A stretch of DNA of 64,000 nucleotides from Kocuria dechangensis (lineage in GTDB: Bacteria; Actinomycetota; Actinomycetes; Actinomycetales; Micrococcaceae): positions 1-64,000 of the forward strand of contig NZ_BMEQ01000015.1 in NCBI RefSeq assembly GCF_014636775.1, given 5' to 3'. Position numbers and translations under genes: made by a program. The notes under the pieces were generated by a model, which worked only from the letters and a program-made list of their open reading frames with translations, was not told where the DNA came from and did not search any database. Below are positions 33,278 through 42,028 of the stretch, in pieces (position 1 is the first letter of the stretch; every line of letters starts with the position of its first letter).

Positions 33278-34375
33278 TCAGGCGGAGGTCAGCGACGTGG
33301 CCAGGGCCTCGACGATGGCCTCGGTGATCTCTGCGGTGCCGGCGGTCCCGCCGATGTCGCGGGTGAGGTGCCCGGCGGCGGTGGTGACCTCGATGGCGGC
33401 CTCGACGCGCCGGGCCTCCTCGTGCAGGCCGAAGTGGTCGAGCATCAGGGCCGCGCTGGCGATGGCGCCGATGGGGTTGGAGATGCCCTTGCCGGCGATG
33501 TCGGGGGCGGAGCCGTGGACGGGCTCGAACATGGACGGGAACCGGCGCTCGGGGTTGAGGTTGGCGCTCGCCGCGAGCCCGAGGCTGCCGGCCAGGGCGG
33601 AGCCGAGGTCGGAGAGGATGTCGGCGTTGAGGTTGGAGGCCACCACCACCGAGAGGTCCTCCGGGTGCAGGACGAACTTCGCGCTCATCGCGTCCACCAG
33701 CACGGACTCGGTGGCCACGTCCGGGTGGTCGGCCGCGACGCGGGCGAAGACCTCGTCCCACAGGACCATGCCGTACTGCTGGGCGTTGGACTTGGTGACG
33801 CTGGAGACCTTCTGGACCTTTCGGGTGCGGGCGAGGTCGAAGGCGAAGCGGATGATGCGCTCGCAGCCCTTCTCGGTGAACAGGGAGGACTGGATGGCGA
33901 CCTCGTTGCCGGGACCGCGGCCGGAGAGATTGCGCCCGCCGAGACCGGCGTACTCGCCCTCGCTGTTCTCCCGCACCACGACCCAGTCCAGCTCGGTGTC
34001 GTCGGCCTTGCGCAGGGGGGACTGCACGCCGGGGAGGAACTTCACCGGGCGGATGTTGGCCCACTGGTCGAAGTTCTGGGTGATGTTCAGCCGCAGCCCC
34101 CACAGGCTGACGTGGTCGGGGACGTTCTCCCAGCCGACGGCGCCGAAGTAGATGGCGTCGAAGGCCTTGAGGGTCTCCAGGCCGTCCGGGTCCATCATGA
34201 CCCCGTGCTGGGCGTAGTACTCGGAGCCCCAGGGGAACTCGGTCCAGTCGAAGGAGAACTTCCCGCCCGACTGCTCGGCCAGCGCGTCCAGCACTGTGCG
34301 GCCGGCGGCGACGACCTCCTTGCCCACGCCGTCGGCGGGGATCGAGGCGATCGTGAAAACCTGGTGCTCACCCAT
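33278..34375 (-). CDS. ttuC: Tartrate dehydrogenase / decarboxylating D-malate dehydrogenase
   Basis: 365-residue member of the isocitrate/isopropylmalate dehydrogenase superfamily, closest to TtuC/YeaU. Features: IPADGVGKEVV near residue 12, ENSEGEYAGLGG, the arginine and lysine of the active site (RIIRFAF, KSNAQQYGMVLWDE), Asp ligands in VDAMSAKFV and ADILSDLGSALAGSLG, and EPVHGSAPDIAGKGISNPIG binding NAD. It converts tartrate to D-glycerate (by oxidation and decarboxylation) or D-malate to pyruvate. ATG at 34375 has GAAGGAGAG. Downstream is glycerate kinase. Upstream is a LysR gene with a T-N11-A box in between. Confidence 0.9.
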   Translation of the reverse strand: MGEHQVFTIASIPADGVGKEVVAAGRTVLDALAEQSGGKFSFDWTEFPWGSEYYAQHGVMMDPDGLETLKAFDAIYFGAVGWENVPDHVSLWGLRLNITQNFDQWANIRPVKFLPGVQSPLRKADDTELDWVVVRENSEGEYAGLGGRNLSGRGPGNEVAIQSSLFTEKGCERIIRFAFDLARTRKVQKVSSVTKSNAQQYGMVLWDEVFARVAADHPDVATESVLVDAMSAKFVLHPEDLSVVVASNLNADILSDLGSALAGSLGLAASANLNPERRFPSMFEPVHGSAPDIAGKGISNPIGAIASAALMLDHFGLHEEARRVEAAIEVTTAAGHLTRDIGGTAGTAEITEAIVEALATSLTSA

Positions 34376-34491
34376 GGTGGTGCTCTCCTTCTCGAGTGCT
34401 CTTGCGCGTTGTCCGCATCACGGCGCGGCGTCAGGTTCCAGTAGACCGCCGCCGCCTCGACAGGGTCCAAGACCGGATTTCCATCCGGCAG

Positions 34492-34506
34492 ATAGGGGTG
34501 CCCTAT
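34492..34506. promoter_or_regulatory. LysR-type T-N11-A box upstream of the tartrate operon
   Basis: ATAGGG-GTG-CCCTAT is a perfect 6-bp inverted repeat with T and A 11 bases apart (34493 and 34505), the standard LysR-family motif. It overlaps the stop codon of the LysR gene and is 117 bases before the ttuC-like start. The regulator encoded next to it is the likely binder. Confidence 0.7.
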
Positions 34507-35405
34507 GAAGGGCGACGGCGGTCCGCCGTGTGCCGGGCGGCGACCTCCAGGAAGGCCTGGGCGGCGGGGGTCAGGTCCGCGGGCCGGCTCAGCACCGCCA
34601 CGTGCAGCACCGTGGTCGGCTCGATCCCCAGCACGCGCAGCCCCATCTGCCGGGCCAGGGGGGTCCACGACGACGGCATGACCGCGTGCCCGACCCCGGC
34701 CAGGACCAGGGGCAGGACCGACGTGCGGTGGGCGACCTCCGCGGCGATCTCCACCTGCACACCGCCGGCGAGGGCGTCGTCAACCAGCCAGCGCATGAGC
34801 GACCCGCGCTGCGAGGCCACGACCCGGTGCCCCTCCAGGTCCTCCCGGCGGATGGCCTCGCCGTCGCCGAAGGAGTCGCACTGCGGGCTGACGATCAGCA
34901 CCAGGGGCTGCTGCTCCAGGTGCGTCACGTCGACCTCGGCCGAGCGGAAGGGGCGGTCGGAGCCCAGGATCCCGATCTCGGCGCCGCCGGTGCGCACCGC
35001 GTCGGCCACCTCCTCCGGAGTGAACGCCGCGTCGACGCTCACCGTGACCGACGGGTGGGTCTTCGCATAGGCGGCGATCATCGACGTCAGCGGCTCGATC
35101 CCCGGCGAGGGCATGGCCACCACGTCCAGCCGGCCGCTGCGCACGCCCTTCAGGTCGTCGATGGCGGCCCGGGCGGCGTCGAGGTCCCGGACGACGACCC
35201 GCGCCGGGCCCACCAGCTCCTGGCCGGCCTCGCTGAGCACCACCCGCCGCCCGATCCGGTGGAACAGCGAGACCCCCAGCTCCCGCTCGAGCCCCTTGAT
35301 GGTCTGCGACAGCGACGGCTGCGCGATGAGCAGGTGCTCGGCGGCGCGGGTGAACCCGCCGTGGTCCACCACGGCCAGGAAGTACTTCAGGTGTCGGACG
35401 TCCAC
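34503..35405 (-). CDS. LysR-family regulator of the tartrate/dicarboxylate cluster
   Basis: 300 residues. N-terminal winged helix-turn-helix in FTRAAEHLLIAQPSLSQTIKGLERELG (residues 18-44) with the LysR signature, then the effector-binding domain with SGRLDVVAMPSPGI and SLMRWLVDDALAGG. It lies between the dicarboxylate transporter (divergent) and the tartrate dehydrogenase (same strand downstream), so it probably controls both in response to tartrate or malate. An inverted repeat CTCC-TATC-GGAG in the divergent gap is a second possible site. Start codon ATG at 35405. Confidence 0.85.
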   Translation of the reverse strand: MDVRHLKYFLAVVDHGGFTRAAEHLLIAQPSLSQTIKGLERELGVSLFHRIGRRVVLSEAGQELVGPARVVVRDLDAARAAIDDLKGVRSGRLDVVAMPSPGIEPLTSMIAAYAKTHPSVTVSVDAAFTPEEVADAVRTGGAEIGILGSDRPFRSAEVDVTHLEQQPLVLIVSPQCDSFGDGEAIRREDLEGHRVVASQRGSLMRWLVDDALAGGVQVEIAAEVAHRTSVLPLVLAGVGHAVMPSSWTPLARQMGLRVLGIEPTTVLHVAVLSRPADLTPAAQAFLEVAARHTADRRRPS

Positions 35406-35538
35406 GGCGGCCTTCCCGTTCCGGTGGTCGCCCGAAACCCATTGATTCCTCCTATCGGAGTAGTAGACAACGGGCCTTGGACGTGATGCAAGTCACGGGC
35501 GCATGGTGATTCCATCCCGACGAGGAAGGACCAGGACC

Positions 35539-37167
35539 GTGCAAACCCAGCAACCCGTCTCCACCGGCCCCGACAGCGCTCCAGGGCGCACCGACGTGCG
35601 TGCCGCCCTGCTGGGCGGCAAGACCTTCCGGAGCCTCAGCGAGCAGACGCTCTCCCCGAAGGAGGAGAAGTTCGAACGCGCTCGCCAGACGACCGGCCTG
35701 TTCCTCGCCCCGGCGGTGGCGATCGTCTTCGCCCTCCTGCCGCTGAACCTCGACCGCACCCAGCACCTGCTGGCCGCCGTGCTGCTGGGGGTGATCATCC
35801 TCTGGATCTGCGAGCCCGTGCCCATCCCGGTCGGTGGCCTCATGGGCGTGGCGGCGGTGGTGATCCTGGGGGTGGCCCCGGCCGGGGACGTGCTGGCCCC
35901 GTTCGGGTCGACCACGATCTTCACCTTCATCGGGGCGTTCATCCTGGCCCAGGCCATGCTCAAGCACGGCATCGCCCAGCGGCTGGCCCTGGCCGTGCTC
36001 TCACTGCCCGGGGTGGGGCGATCGACGTACCGGGTGATCATCGCCTTCGGCGTGATCACCTCCATCCTCTCGGCGTTCGTCTCCAACACCGCCACGGTGG
36101 CGATGCTCATGCCGACCGCCCTGGGGATCCTGGCGGTGATCGCCGAGATGATGCAGGACCGCGGCGTGGTCAAGGCGGACTTCGACCCCCTGCGGCTGCG
36201 CGTCGGGGCGGCGCTGCTGCTCATGCTCGCCTACGGCGCCAGCGTGGGCGGCCTGCTCACCCCCGTGGGCTCCCCGCCGAACCTGATCGGCCGCGGGCTC
36301 ATCGAGGAGGCCACCGGCACCCGGATCTCCTTCGCCCAGTGGATGGCCATCGCCTTCCCGGTCTGCCTGGCCATGTTCGTGGTGCTGGCCGTGATCATGT
36401 TCCTGCTCAACAAGCCCGAGATCCGCCGGATCGAGGGCGTGGAGGAGTACATCCGCGAGCACCGCGAGGCCCAGGGGAAGATGGGCCGGGCGGAGAAGAA
36501 CACCCTGGTCGCCTTCGGCGTCACCGTGACCCTGTGGCTGCTGCCGGCCTTCGCGAGCCTCTTCGGCGGCACGGAGTCGGCCGCCTACATCTTCCTCGAC
36601 GACCGCCTCGACGAGGGCATCGTCGCCGTGCTCGGCGCCTCGCTGCTGTTCCTCCTCCCCACCGACTGGAAGAAGCGCGAGGCGACCCTGACCTGGTCGG
36701 ACGCGGCCAAGATCGACTGGGGCACGATCATCCTGTTCGGCACCGGCATCATCTTCGGCTCCCTGCTGGCCGACACCGGCCTGGCCGAGACCATCGGCAC
36801 CGGCGCGTCGGAGAACCTCAACATCACCAACGTCGTGACGATCACCGTCTTCTCCGCGGTGCTGGCCGTCGTGATCTCGGAGACCACCTCCAACACCGCC
36901 TCGGCGGCGGTGATCGTGCCGATCGTCATCCCGCTGTGCCAGGCCATGGGTGTGGATCCGTTCGTTCCCGCCATGGCCGCGACCTTCGCCGCCTCGTTCG
37001 GGTTCATGCTGCCGGTCTCCACGCCGCAGAACGCCATCGTCTACGGCACCGGGGCCGTGCCCATCACCCGCATGATCCGCACCGGCATCTTCTTCGACGT
37101 CCTCGGGGTGCTCCTGATCGTCACCATCGTCCCGGTGATGATCGCCGTCGTGGGGATCGGGGGCTGA
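35539..37167 (+). CDS. DASS-family (SLC13) dicarboxylate transporter
   Basis: 542 residues, about 11-12 membrane helices, sodium-coupled dicarboxylate carrier fold. The two SNT substrate/sodium motifs are FVSNTATVAMLMP near residue 185 and ISETTSNTASAAVIVP near 450. The N-terminus has a 45-residue cytoplasmic extension. It imports succinate, malate or tartrate-type acids; the context with tartrate dehydrogenase and glycerate kinase suggests tartrate. GTG 35539 is chosen because GAGGAAGGA lies upstream; an ATG at 35503 has no ribosome site. Divergent from the LysR gene. Confidence 0.85.
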   Translation: MQTQQPVSTGPDSAPGRTDVRAALLGGKTFRSLSEQTLSPKEEKFERARQTTGLFLAPAVAIVFALLPLNLDRTQHLLAAVLLGVIILWICEPVPIPVGGLMGVAAVVILGVAPAGDVLAPFGSTTIFTFIGAFILAQAMLKHGIAQRLALAVLSLPGVGRSTYRVIIAFGVITSILSAFVSNTATVAMLMPTALGILAVIAEMMQDRGVVKADFDPLRLRVGAALLLMLAYGASVGGLLTPVGSPPNLIGRGLIEEATGTRISFAQWMAIAFPVCLAMFVVLAVIMFLLNKPEIRRIEGVEEYIREHREAQGKMGRAEKNTLVAFGVTVTLWLLPAFASLFGGTESAAYIFLDDRLDEGIVAVLGASLLFLLPTDWKKREATLTWSDAAKIDWGTIILFGTGIIFGSLLADTGLAETIGTGASENLNITNVVTITVFSAVLAVVISETTSNTASAAVIVPIVIPLCQAMGVDPFVPAMAATFAASFGFMLPVSTPQNAIVYGTGAVPITRMIRTGIFFDVLGVLLIVTIVPVMIAVVGIGG

Positions 37168-37225
37168 TGCTCCCGGACCGTTCCTGAGAGCCGGTCCCCG
37201 CGCGTCCGGCCCGGACAGGCACTGC

Positions 37226-37267
37226 ACGTCGTCGGGGCCCCCGCCGTGGTGGGGGCCCCGACGACGT
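37226..37267. terminator. Perfect 17-bp hairpin terminator after the DASS transporter
   Basis: 37226-37242 pairs perfectly with 37251-37267 around an 8-base loop, about 60 bases after the transporter stop. No T-tract follows, as usual for this G+C content. Confidence 0.75.
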
Positions 37268-37361
37268 CCCGGCCCCGACGGCGTCCCGGGGCCGGCCCGG
37301 TCCAGGCCCAGGCCACAGCGGCCAGGATGGCGGGCCGGCCTGGTGACCGTGCTGGCGGACT

Positions 37362-37396
37362 GGGGGGAGGGGGGAGGGGGGAGGGGGGGAGGGGGG
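37362..37396 (+). repeat. Poly-G tract with five G6-G7 runs (G-quadruplex-forming)
   Basis: G6-A-G6-A-G6-A-G7-A-G6 at 37362-37396: five runs of six or seven G separated by single A. This is far beyond the minimum for an intramolecular G-quadruplex. It lies between the 3' ends of the convergent DASS transporter and Lrp genes, 95 bases past the hairpin, so it could add to termination or pausing. Confidence 0.85.
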
Positions 37397-37462
37397 AGAG
37401 ATCGCATCAAGCCCCTGGTGCCGCCCTGGTACCGGAGCCGCCGAGTGGAGGTGCCCGACCGG

Positions 37463-37915
37463 TCACAGGGGCAGGGGGCGATCCTCCACCACGCTTTTCA
37501 TCACCAGGGTGGAGCTCAGCCGCTGCACCCCCGGCAAGGTCGCCAGGTGGGTGTCGTAGAGCGTCTGGAAGGCGGGCAGATCGGCGGTGAGCACGCGCAG
37601 GAGGAAGTCGGGATCCCCGAACAGCCGCTGGGCCTGGACCACCTGGGGAATCGCGGCGACGGCGTCCTCGAAGGCCGCCACGGTGGTGCGGTCCTCCTGG
37701 CGCATGGTCACGAAGACCAAGGCCTCGAAGGTCAGCCCCAAGGCGATGGCGTTCACCTGCGCCCGGTAGGCGGTGATCACCCCGGAGGCCTCCAGGGCAC
37801 GCAGCCGGCGGTGGCAGGGCGAGACGCTCAGGCCTGCCCGGCCGGCCAGCTCGGTCAGACTCAACCGCCCGTTCCGTTGCAGCTCAGCAAGAATCTTCCG
37901 ATCAACACCATCCAT
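37463..37915 (-). CDS. Lrp/AsnC-family regulator
   Basis: 150 residues. N-terminal helix-turn-helix in LSLTELAGRAGLSVSPCHRRLRALEASG (residues 18-45), then the RAM ligand-binding domain with VFVTMRQEDRTTVAAFEDAV and FGDPDFLLRVLTADL. Divergent from a LysE-type exporter, so it probably senses an amino acid and activates its export. An ATG at 37915 is used; GTG 37921 two codons earlier is possible, with AGGAAG upstream. Confidence 0.9.
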   Translation of the reverse strand: MDGVDRKILAELQRNGRLSLTELAGRAGLSVSPCHRRLRALEASGVITAYRAQVNAIALGLTFEALVFVTMRQEDRTTVAAFEDAVAAIPQVVQAQRLFGDPDFLLRVLTADLPAFQTLYDTHLATLPGVQRLSSTLVMKSVVEDRPLPL

Positions 37916-38047
37916 GGCCACAATTCTTCCTCACCGCCTGCGGGTGAAGCGAGAATTTGGAACCACCTTCTGGATCGTCTTGCCTAGTCTTCCTTCCGGG
38001 ATGTCGGACTCACCAGAATCCACCCTCGTGAAGGAGATGTGAGAACC

Positions 38048-38665
38048 ATGGCCGTCGGTACCCTTGCCGCGTTCTGGGCGGTGTCCTTGCTGCTGGTGCT
38101 GGTGCCGGGAGCGGACTGGGCGTACGCCATCGCCGCCGGACTGCGGGGGCGCACCGTGGCCCCGGCCGTCGCAGGGCTGGTGGCCGGATACGTCGGGCTG
38201 ACCGCCGTGGTGGTCGCTGGGGCAGCGGCGCTGGTGGCCGGCTCACCACTGGCACTGACCACGCTCATGACGGTGGGGGCGGGATACCTGATGTGGCTGG
38301 GGATCGGTGCCCTCACCCGTCCTGCACTCCCGCAGGCCGGCACTGCGGAGGGGACCGGGTCGTGGGTGCGCCAGGCGGTCACCGGCGCCGGTGTCAGCGG
38401 GCTCAACCCCAAAGCGTTGCTGCTCTTCCTGGCACTGTTGCCCCAGTTCACCGATCCCGAGGCGCCGTGGCCGTTCGCCTCCCAGATCGCGGTGCTCGGC
38501 CTGGTGCACACACTCAGCTGCGCGGTCGTCTACACGCTGGTGGGTGCTGGCGCCCGCCGGGTCCTGCGGGCCAGGCCTGCTGCCGCCCGGGCGGTGGCAC
38601 GGTTCTCCGGGATGGCGATGATCGCCATGGGGGTGGGCCTGCTGGCCGAGCAACTGCTCCAGTAG
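38048..38665 (+). CDS. LysE/RhtB-family amino acid exporter
   Basis: 205-residue membrane protein with six hydrophobic segments. It starts with LAAFWAVSLLLVLVPGADWAYAIAAG, the RhtB/LysE signature with P-G-P/A-D in the first helix, and has SGLNPKALLLFLALLPQF in the middle. These carriers export amino acids or homoserine-type compounds. It is transcribed divergently from the Lrp-type regulator with a 132-base gap, a typical sensor/exporter pair. The start at 38048 follows AAGGAG; GTG 38039 is closer to that site. Distinct from the lysE at 26683. Confidence 0.85.
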   Translation: MAVGTLAAFWAVSLLLVLVPGADWAYAIAAGLRGRTVAPAVAGLVAGYVGLTAVVVAGAAALVAGSPLALTTLMTVGAGYLMWLGIGALTRPALPQAGTAEGTGSWVRQAVTGAGVSGLNPKALLLFLALLPQFTDPEAPWPFASQIAVLGLVHTLSCAVVYTLVGAGARRVLRARPAAARAVARFSGMAMIAMGVGLLAEQLLQ

Positions 38666-38824
38666 ACGGCTGCGACAGCCCGGCGGTGGGCGTACCAGCG
38701 GATGGGCCACCCCTACGGTCGCCGGGAGGACGGGACTCTGCCGCCAGGAGCCGGCCCGCCACCGAGCCGGAGGCCACGGACGACTGATCCCCGCCCGGTG
38801 CGATCCCGTTCCCCGGGAGCAGGA

Positions 38825-39199
38825 TCAGGCGAGGAGGAGGGGCCCGAGGAGGCCGAGACCGGTCGTCACCGCCCCCACCCCGAGCAGGACCCGGAGGTAG
38901 CGGTAGGGGGCTGTGAGCGCCCACCGGTGCGGATGGCGGGCGTGGTAGTAGACGGTCACCTCGGAGCCGATCTCCGGAGCAGGCGACGGCGGGCGGGACC
39001 ACGGCTCCTCGTGGAGGTCGCGGCGGGTGTGCCAGCGCAGGTAGTGCGTCCCGTCCCGGAGGACGTGGAGGGCCTCGGTCCGGTGCCACCGGGCGTAGAG
39101 ACACCGGATGAGCAGGGCGGCCGCCAGCAGAGCCAGACCGATGTTGGTGGCTGCGGCGCTGAGCACCTCGAGCAGGGCTGCTCCACTGAGTCCGGTCAC
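38825..39199 (-). CDS. DUF3592-like membrane protein
   Basis: 124 residues, GTG start. Two hydrophobic helices, at residues 5-32 (AALLEVLSAAATNIGLALLAAALLI) and 101-123. They enclose a beta-rich segment with EIGSEVTVYYHARHPHRWAL that resembles DUF3592 (the pattern GxxVxVxYxPxxP). The function of the family is unknown. It stands alone between convergent and divergent neighbours. Confidence 0.6.
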   Translation of the reverse strand: MTGLSGAALLEVLSAAATNIGLALLAAALLIRCLYARWHRTEALHVLRDGTHYLRWHTRRDLHEEPWSRPPSPAPEIGSEVTVYYHARHPHRWALTAPYRYLRVLLGVGAVTTGLGLLGPLLLA

Positions 39200-39418
39200 G
39201 GCTCCGAGCGTAGCGGGCCGACGCGCCGTCTCTCACGCGGTTCTCATTCTTCCCAGGAGTCTCCCGGCCGACGTTGCTAAGGTTTCTGGTTCCTGCGGTC
39301 CGGTTCCGGGCTGCCCTGTGCACGAGCGAGATACGGAGATCATGAGCGCCCTCAGCGACGCACCCTGTGACAGACCCCGGCCTTCGGGCCGTGCAGTCGG
39401 AACGAGGTGGTGGGGCTG

Positions 39419-40864
39419 ATGGAAGTGCTCTCCATTCTCGTCGGGGTGGCGCTGATCGCCGCCTGCGGGGCCTTCGTGGCCGCCGAGTTCTCCTTGATCA
39501 CCGTCAACCGCAACGAGGTCGAGGCCGCCGCCGCCACCGGCGACCGGCGATCCGGCGGGGTGCTCAGGGCCATGAAGACCCTGTCGACCCAGCTCTCCGG
39601 GGCACAGCTGGGCATCACCGTCACGAACCTGGGCATCGGCTTCCTGGCGGAGCCGGCCATCGCGGCCCTGATCGTGGGTCCGCTGACCGACGCGGGGCTG
39701 TCCTCCGTCGCGGCCCGCTCGACCTCGATCACGATCGCCCTGGTGCTGGCCACCGGGCTGACCATGATCTTCGGGGAACTGGTGCCCAAGAACCTGGCCA
39801 TCGCCAAGCCCCTGGCCACGGCCCGGGCGGTGACCGGCTTCCAGCGCGGGTTCACCAAGGCCCTGGCCTGGCCGATCCGGCTCTTCAACGGCAACGCCAA
39901 CCGCATCGTGCGGGCCCTCGGCGTCGAACCCCAGGAGGAGCTGGCCTCCACCCGCTCCCCGGAGGAACTGGCCGGGCTGGTCCGGCACTCCGCCGAGCAG
40001 GGCGCGCTGGCCGCGGCCACCGCCGAGCTGGTGGAGCGCTCCTTCGCCTTCGGCGACCGCCGCGCCCACGACGTCATGACGCCGCGCGGCCGGATGCAGG
40101 TGCTGAACCCCACCGACTCCGTGCACGGGCTGCTGATCCGGGCCAGGGCGTCGGGCCACTCCCGCTTCCCCGTCCTGGATTCCGGGGAGGGCAAGGTCCT
40201 GGGCCTGGTGCACGTGCGCCACGGCCTGGCCGTGCCCTACGGCGACCGGGACACCGTCACCGTCGGCGACGTCATGGGTGACGTCACCTTCGTCCCGGAC
40301 ACCGTGGAGCTCGACGAGCTGATGGACGTGCTGCGCGCCGGCGGCCTGCAGATGGCGGTGCTGATCGACGAGTTCGGCGACACCGCCGGGCTGGTCACCC
40401 TGGAGGACCTCGTGGAGGAGCTCGTCGGAGAGGTCCGCGACGAGCACGACCCGGTCGAGGAGCCGATCGAGACCGCGGCGGACGGGTCCTGGGACCTGTC
40501 CGCGGCCCTGCGCCCGGACGAGGCCGGCGAGTACTTGGGCGTGAAGGTCCCCGAGCACGAGGACTACGAGACGCTCGCCGGGCTCGTGACGCTGCACCTG
40601 GGCCGGCTCGCCGAGGTCGGCGACCGCGTGACGGTGGAGGCCGACCCGGTCCCGGGCGACCCCGAGGCCAGGATCACCTTCGAGGTCACAGCCATGGACG
40701 ACCACCGCATCACCGCCCTGCACGCCCATCTGGACCCGACGGGCGGGTTCCCCGAGAACGGCACCGACCAGGACGACCACCCCGACCGTGACAGCGACGA
40801 CCGTGACAGCGGCGACCGTGACGGCGACGACCGCCACGCTGCGACCGGAAGCGAGGTGCGGTGA
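39419..40864 (+). CDS. CNNM/HlyC-CorC family protein, paralogue 1
   Basis: 481 residues: DUF21 membrane block of four helices (residues 1-195), a CBS pair (about 210-345) with RGRMQVLNPTDSVHGLL and AVLIDEFGDTAGLVTLEDLVEELVGEV, and a C-terminal CorC_HlyC domain to about 430. CNNM/CorC proteins are magnesium (and sodium) transporters or leak-control proteins. A hydrophilic DR- and DD-rich tail (RDSDDRDSGDRDGDDRH) ends the protein. It overlaps the paralogue's start (TGATG). ATG at 39419 follows AGGTGGTGGGG. Confidence 0.85.
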   Translation: MEVLSILVGVALIAACGAFVAAEFSLITVNRNEVEAAAATGDRRSGGVLRAMKTLSTQLSGAQLGITVTNLGIGFLAEPAIAALIVGPLTDAGLSSVAARSTSITIALVLATGLTMIFGELVPKNLAIAKPLATARAVTGFQRGFTKALAWPIRLFNGNANRIVRALGVEPQEELASTRSPEELAGLVRHSAEQGALAAATAELVERSFAFGDRRAHDVMTPRGRMQVLNPTDSVHGLLIRARASGHSRFPVLDSGEGKVLGLVHVRHGLAVPYGDRDTVTVGDVMGDVTFVPDTVELDELMDVLRAGGLQMAVLIDEFGDTAGLVTLEDLVEELVGEVRDEHDPVEEPIETAADGSWDLSAALRPDEAGEYLGVKVPEHEDYETLAGLVTLHLGRLAEVGDRVTVEADPVPGDPEARITFEVTAMDDHRITALHAHLDPTGGFPENGTDQDDHPDRDSDDRDSGDRDGDDRHAATGSEVR

Positions 40865-41910
40865 TGAGCGATCTGCTCGGCATCGGCCTGACCATCGTCC
40901 TGCTGGCGGCCAACGCGTTCTTCGTGGGCGCGGAGTTCGCCCTGATCTCCGCCCGCCGGACCATCATCGAGCCCAAGGCCCTGGCCGGGTCCCGGGCCGC
41001 CCGGGTGACCCTCGGGGCGATGGAGAACGTCTCCCTCATGATGGCCGGGGCGCAGCTGGGCATCACCATCTGCTCGCTGGCCCTGGGCTACATCAGCGAA
41101 CCGGCCATCGCCCACCTGCTGGAGGTTCCCTTCGCCGCGATCGGGATCCCCGAGGCGTTCCAGCATCCGATAGCCTTCGCGATCGCCCTGTCCCTGGTGA
41201 CCTACCTGCACGTCGTGTTCGGGGAGATGGTGCCCAAGAACATCGCCCTGGCCGGCCCGGAGCGCATGGCCATGGTCCTGGCCCCGGTCCTGGTGGGCAT
41301 CGTCACGGTGCTGCGCCCGCTGCTGTGGGTGCTCAACGGCATCGCCAACGTGATCCTGCGCCTGCTGAAGGTCGAGCCCAAGGACGAGGTCACCTCCGTG
41401 TTCACCCGCGACGAGGTCGCGGCCCTGGTCGAGGAGTCCCGCCACGGCGGGCTGCTGGAGGCCAACGACGAACGACTGCTGCTCGGGGCACTGACCTTCG
41501 AGGAGCGCAGCGTGACGGGGATCGTGATCCCGCTCGAGAAGGTCACGGCCCTGCCCGCCGGGGTCACCCCGGCCCAGGCCGAGACGGTGGCCGCCGGCGG
41601 GTTCTCCCGCTTCCCCATCTTCGATGCCTTCGGTGAGCTGGCCGGGTACGTGCACATCAAGGACCTGCTCGAGATCGACGAGACCGCCCGGGACACCCCG
41701 ATCGACCCGTCCCTGATCCGGGCCCTGCCCCAGATCGACGGGGCCATGCCCCTGCGAAAGGCGCTGGCCGTCATGCAGAGCTCCGGGGCCCACCTCGGCG
41801 TCGTGGTCGGCGTCGATGGCAAGGTCGAGGGCATCGTCACCCTCGAGGACATGCTCGAGGAGCTCGTCGGGCAGATCCGCGACGACAGCCGCAAGCTCAG
41901 GACCCGCTGA
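40864..41910 (+). CDS. CNNM/HlyC-CorC family protein, paralogue 2
   Basis: 348 residues: DUF21 helices (residues 1-190) and a CBS pair to about 345 with LVEESRHGGLLEANDERLL and VVVGVDGKVEGIVTLEDMLEELVGQI. Unlike paralogue 1 it ends after the CBS pair, with no CorC_HlyC domain. The pair is commonly encoded in tandem in actinobacteria and may form a heteromer in magnesium homeostasis. The ATG overlaps the upstream stop codon, so translation is coupled. Two terminator hairpins follow. Confidence 0.85.
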   Translation: MSDLLGIGLTIVLLAANAFFVGAEFALISARRTIIEPKALAGSRAARVTLGAMENVSLMMAGAQLGITICSLALGYISEPAIAHLLEVPFAAIGIPEAFQHPIAFAIALSLVTYLHVVFGEMVPKNIALAGPERMAMVLAPVLVGIVTVLRPLLWVLNGIANVILRLLKVEPKDEVTSVFTRDEVAALVEESRHGGLLEANDERLLLGALTFEERSVTGIVIPLEKVTALPAGVTPAQAETVAAGGFSRFPIFDAFGELAGYVHIKDLLEIDETARDTPIDPSLIRALPQIDGAMPLRKALAVMQSSGAHLGVVVGVDGKVEGIVTLEDMLEELVGQIRDDSRKLRTR

Positions 41911-41952
41911 CCCGCTGCGCCCTCGCACCGCAGCTCACGGCGGCGGACGGCA

Positions 41953-42022
41953 CTCCGGCCCGGCCCCCTCTGAAGGGGCCGGGCCGGAGGCGTTCGGGGC
42001 GGCCCCTTCAGAAGGGGCCGCC
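41953..42022. terminator. Two tandem hairpin terminators between convergent operons
   Basis: First: 41953-41967 with 41975-41989, a perfect 15-bp stem and 7-base loop. Second: 41998-42008 with 42012-42022, an 11-bp stem and 3-base loop. Each separates the CNNM operon (plus) from the polyol permease operon (minus). Both contain GGCCCC on the left and GGGGCC on the right arm. Confidence 0.75.
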
Positions 42023-42028
42023 GGGGGC

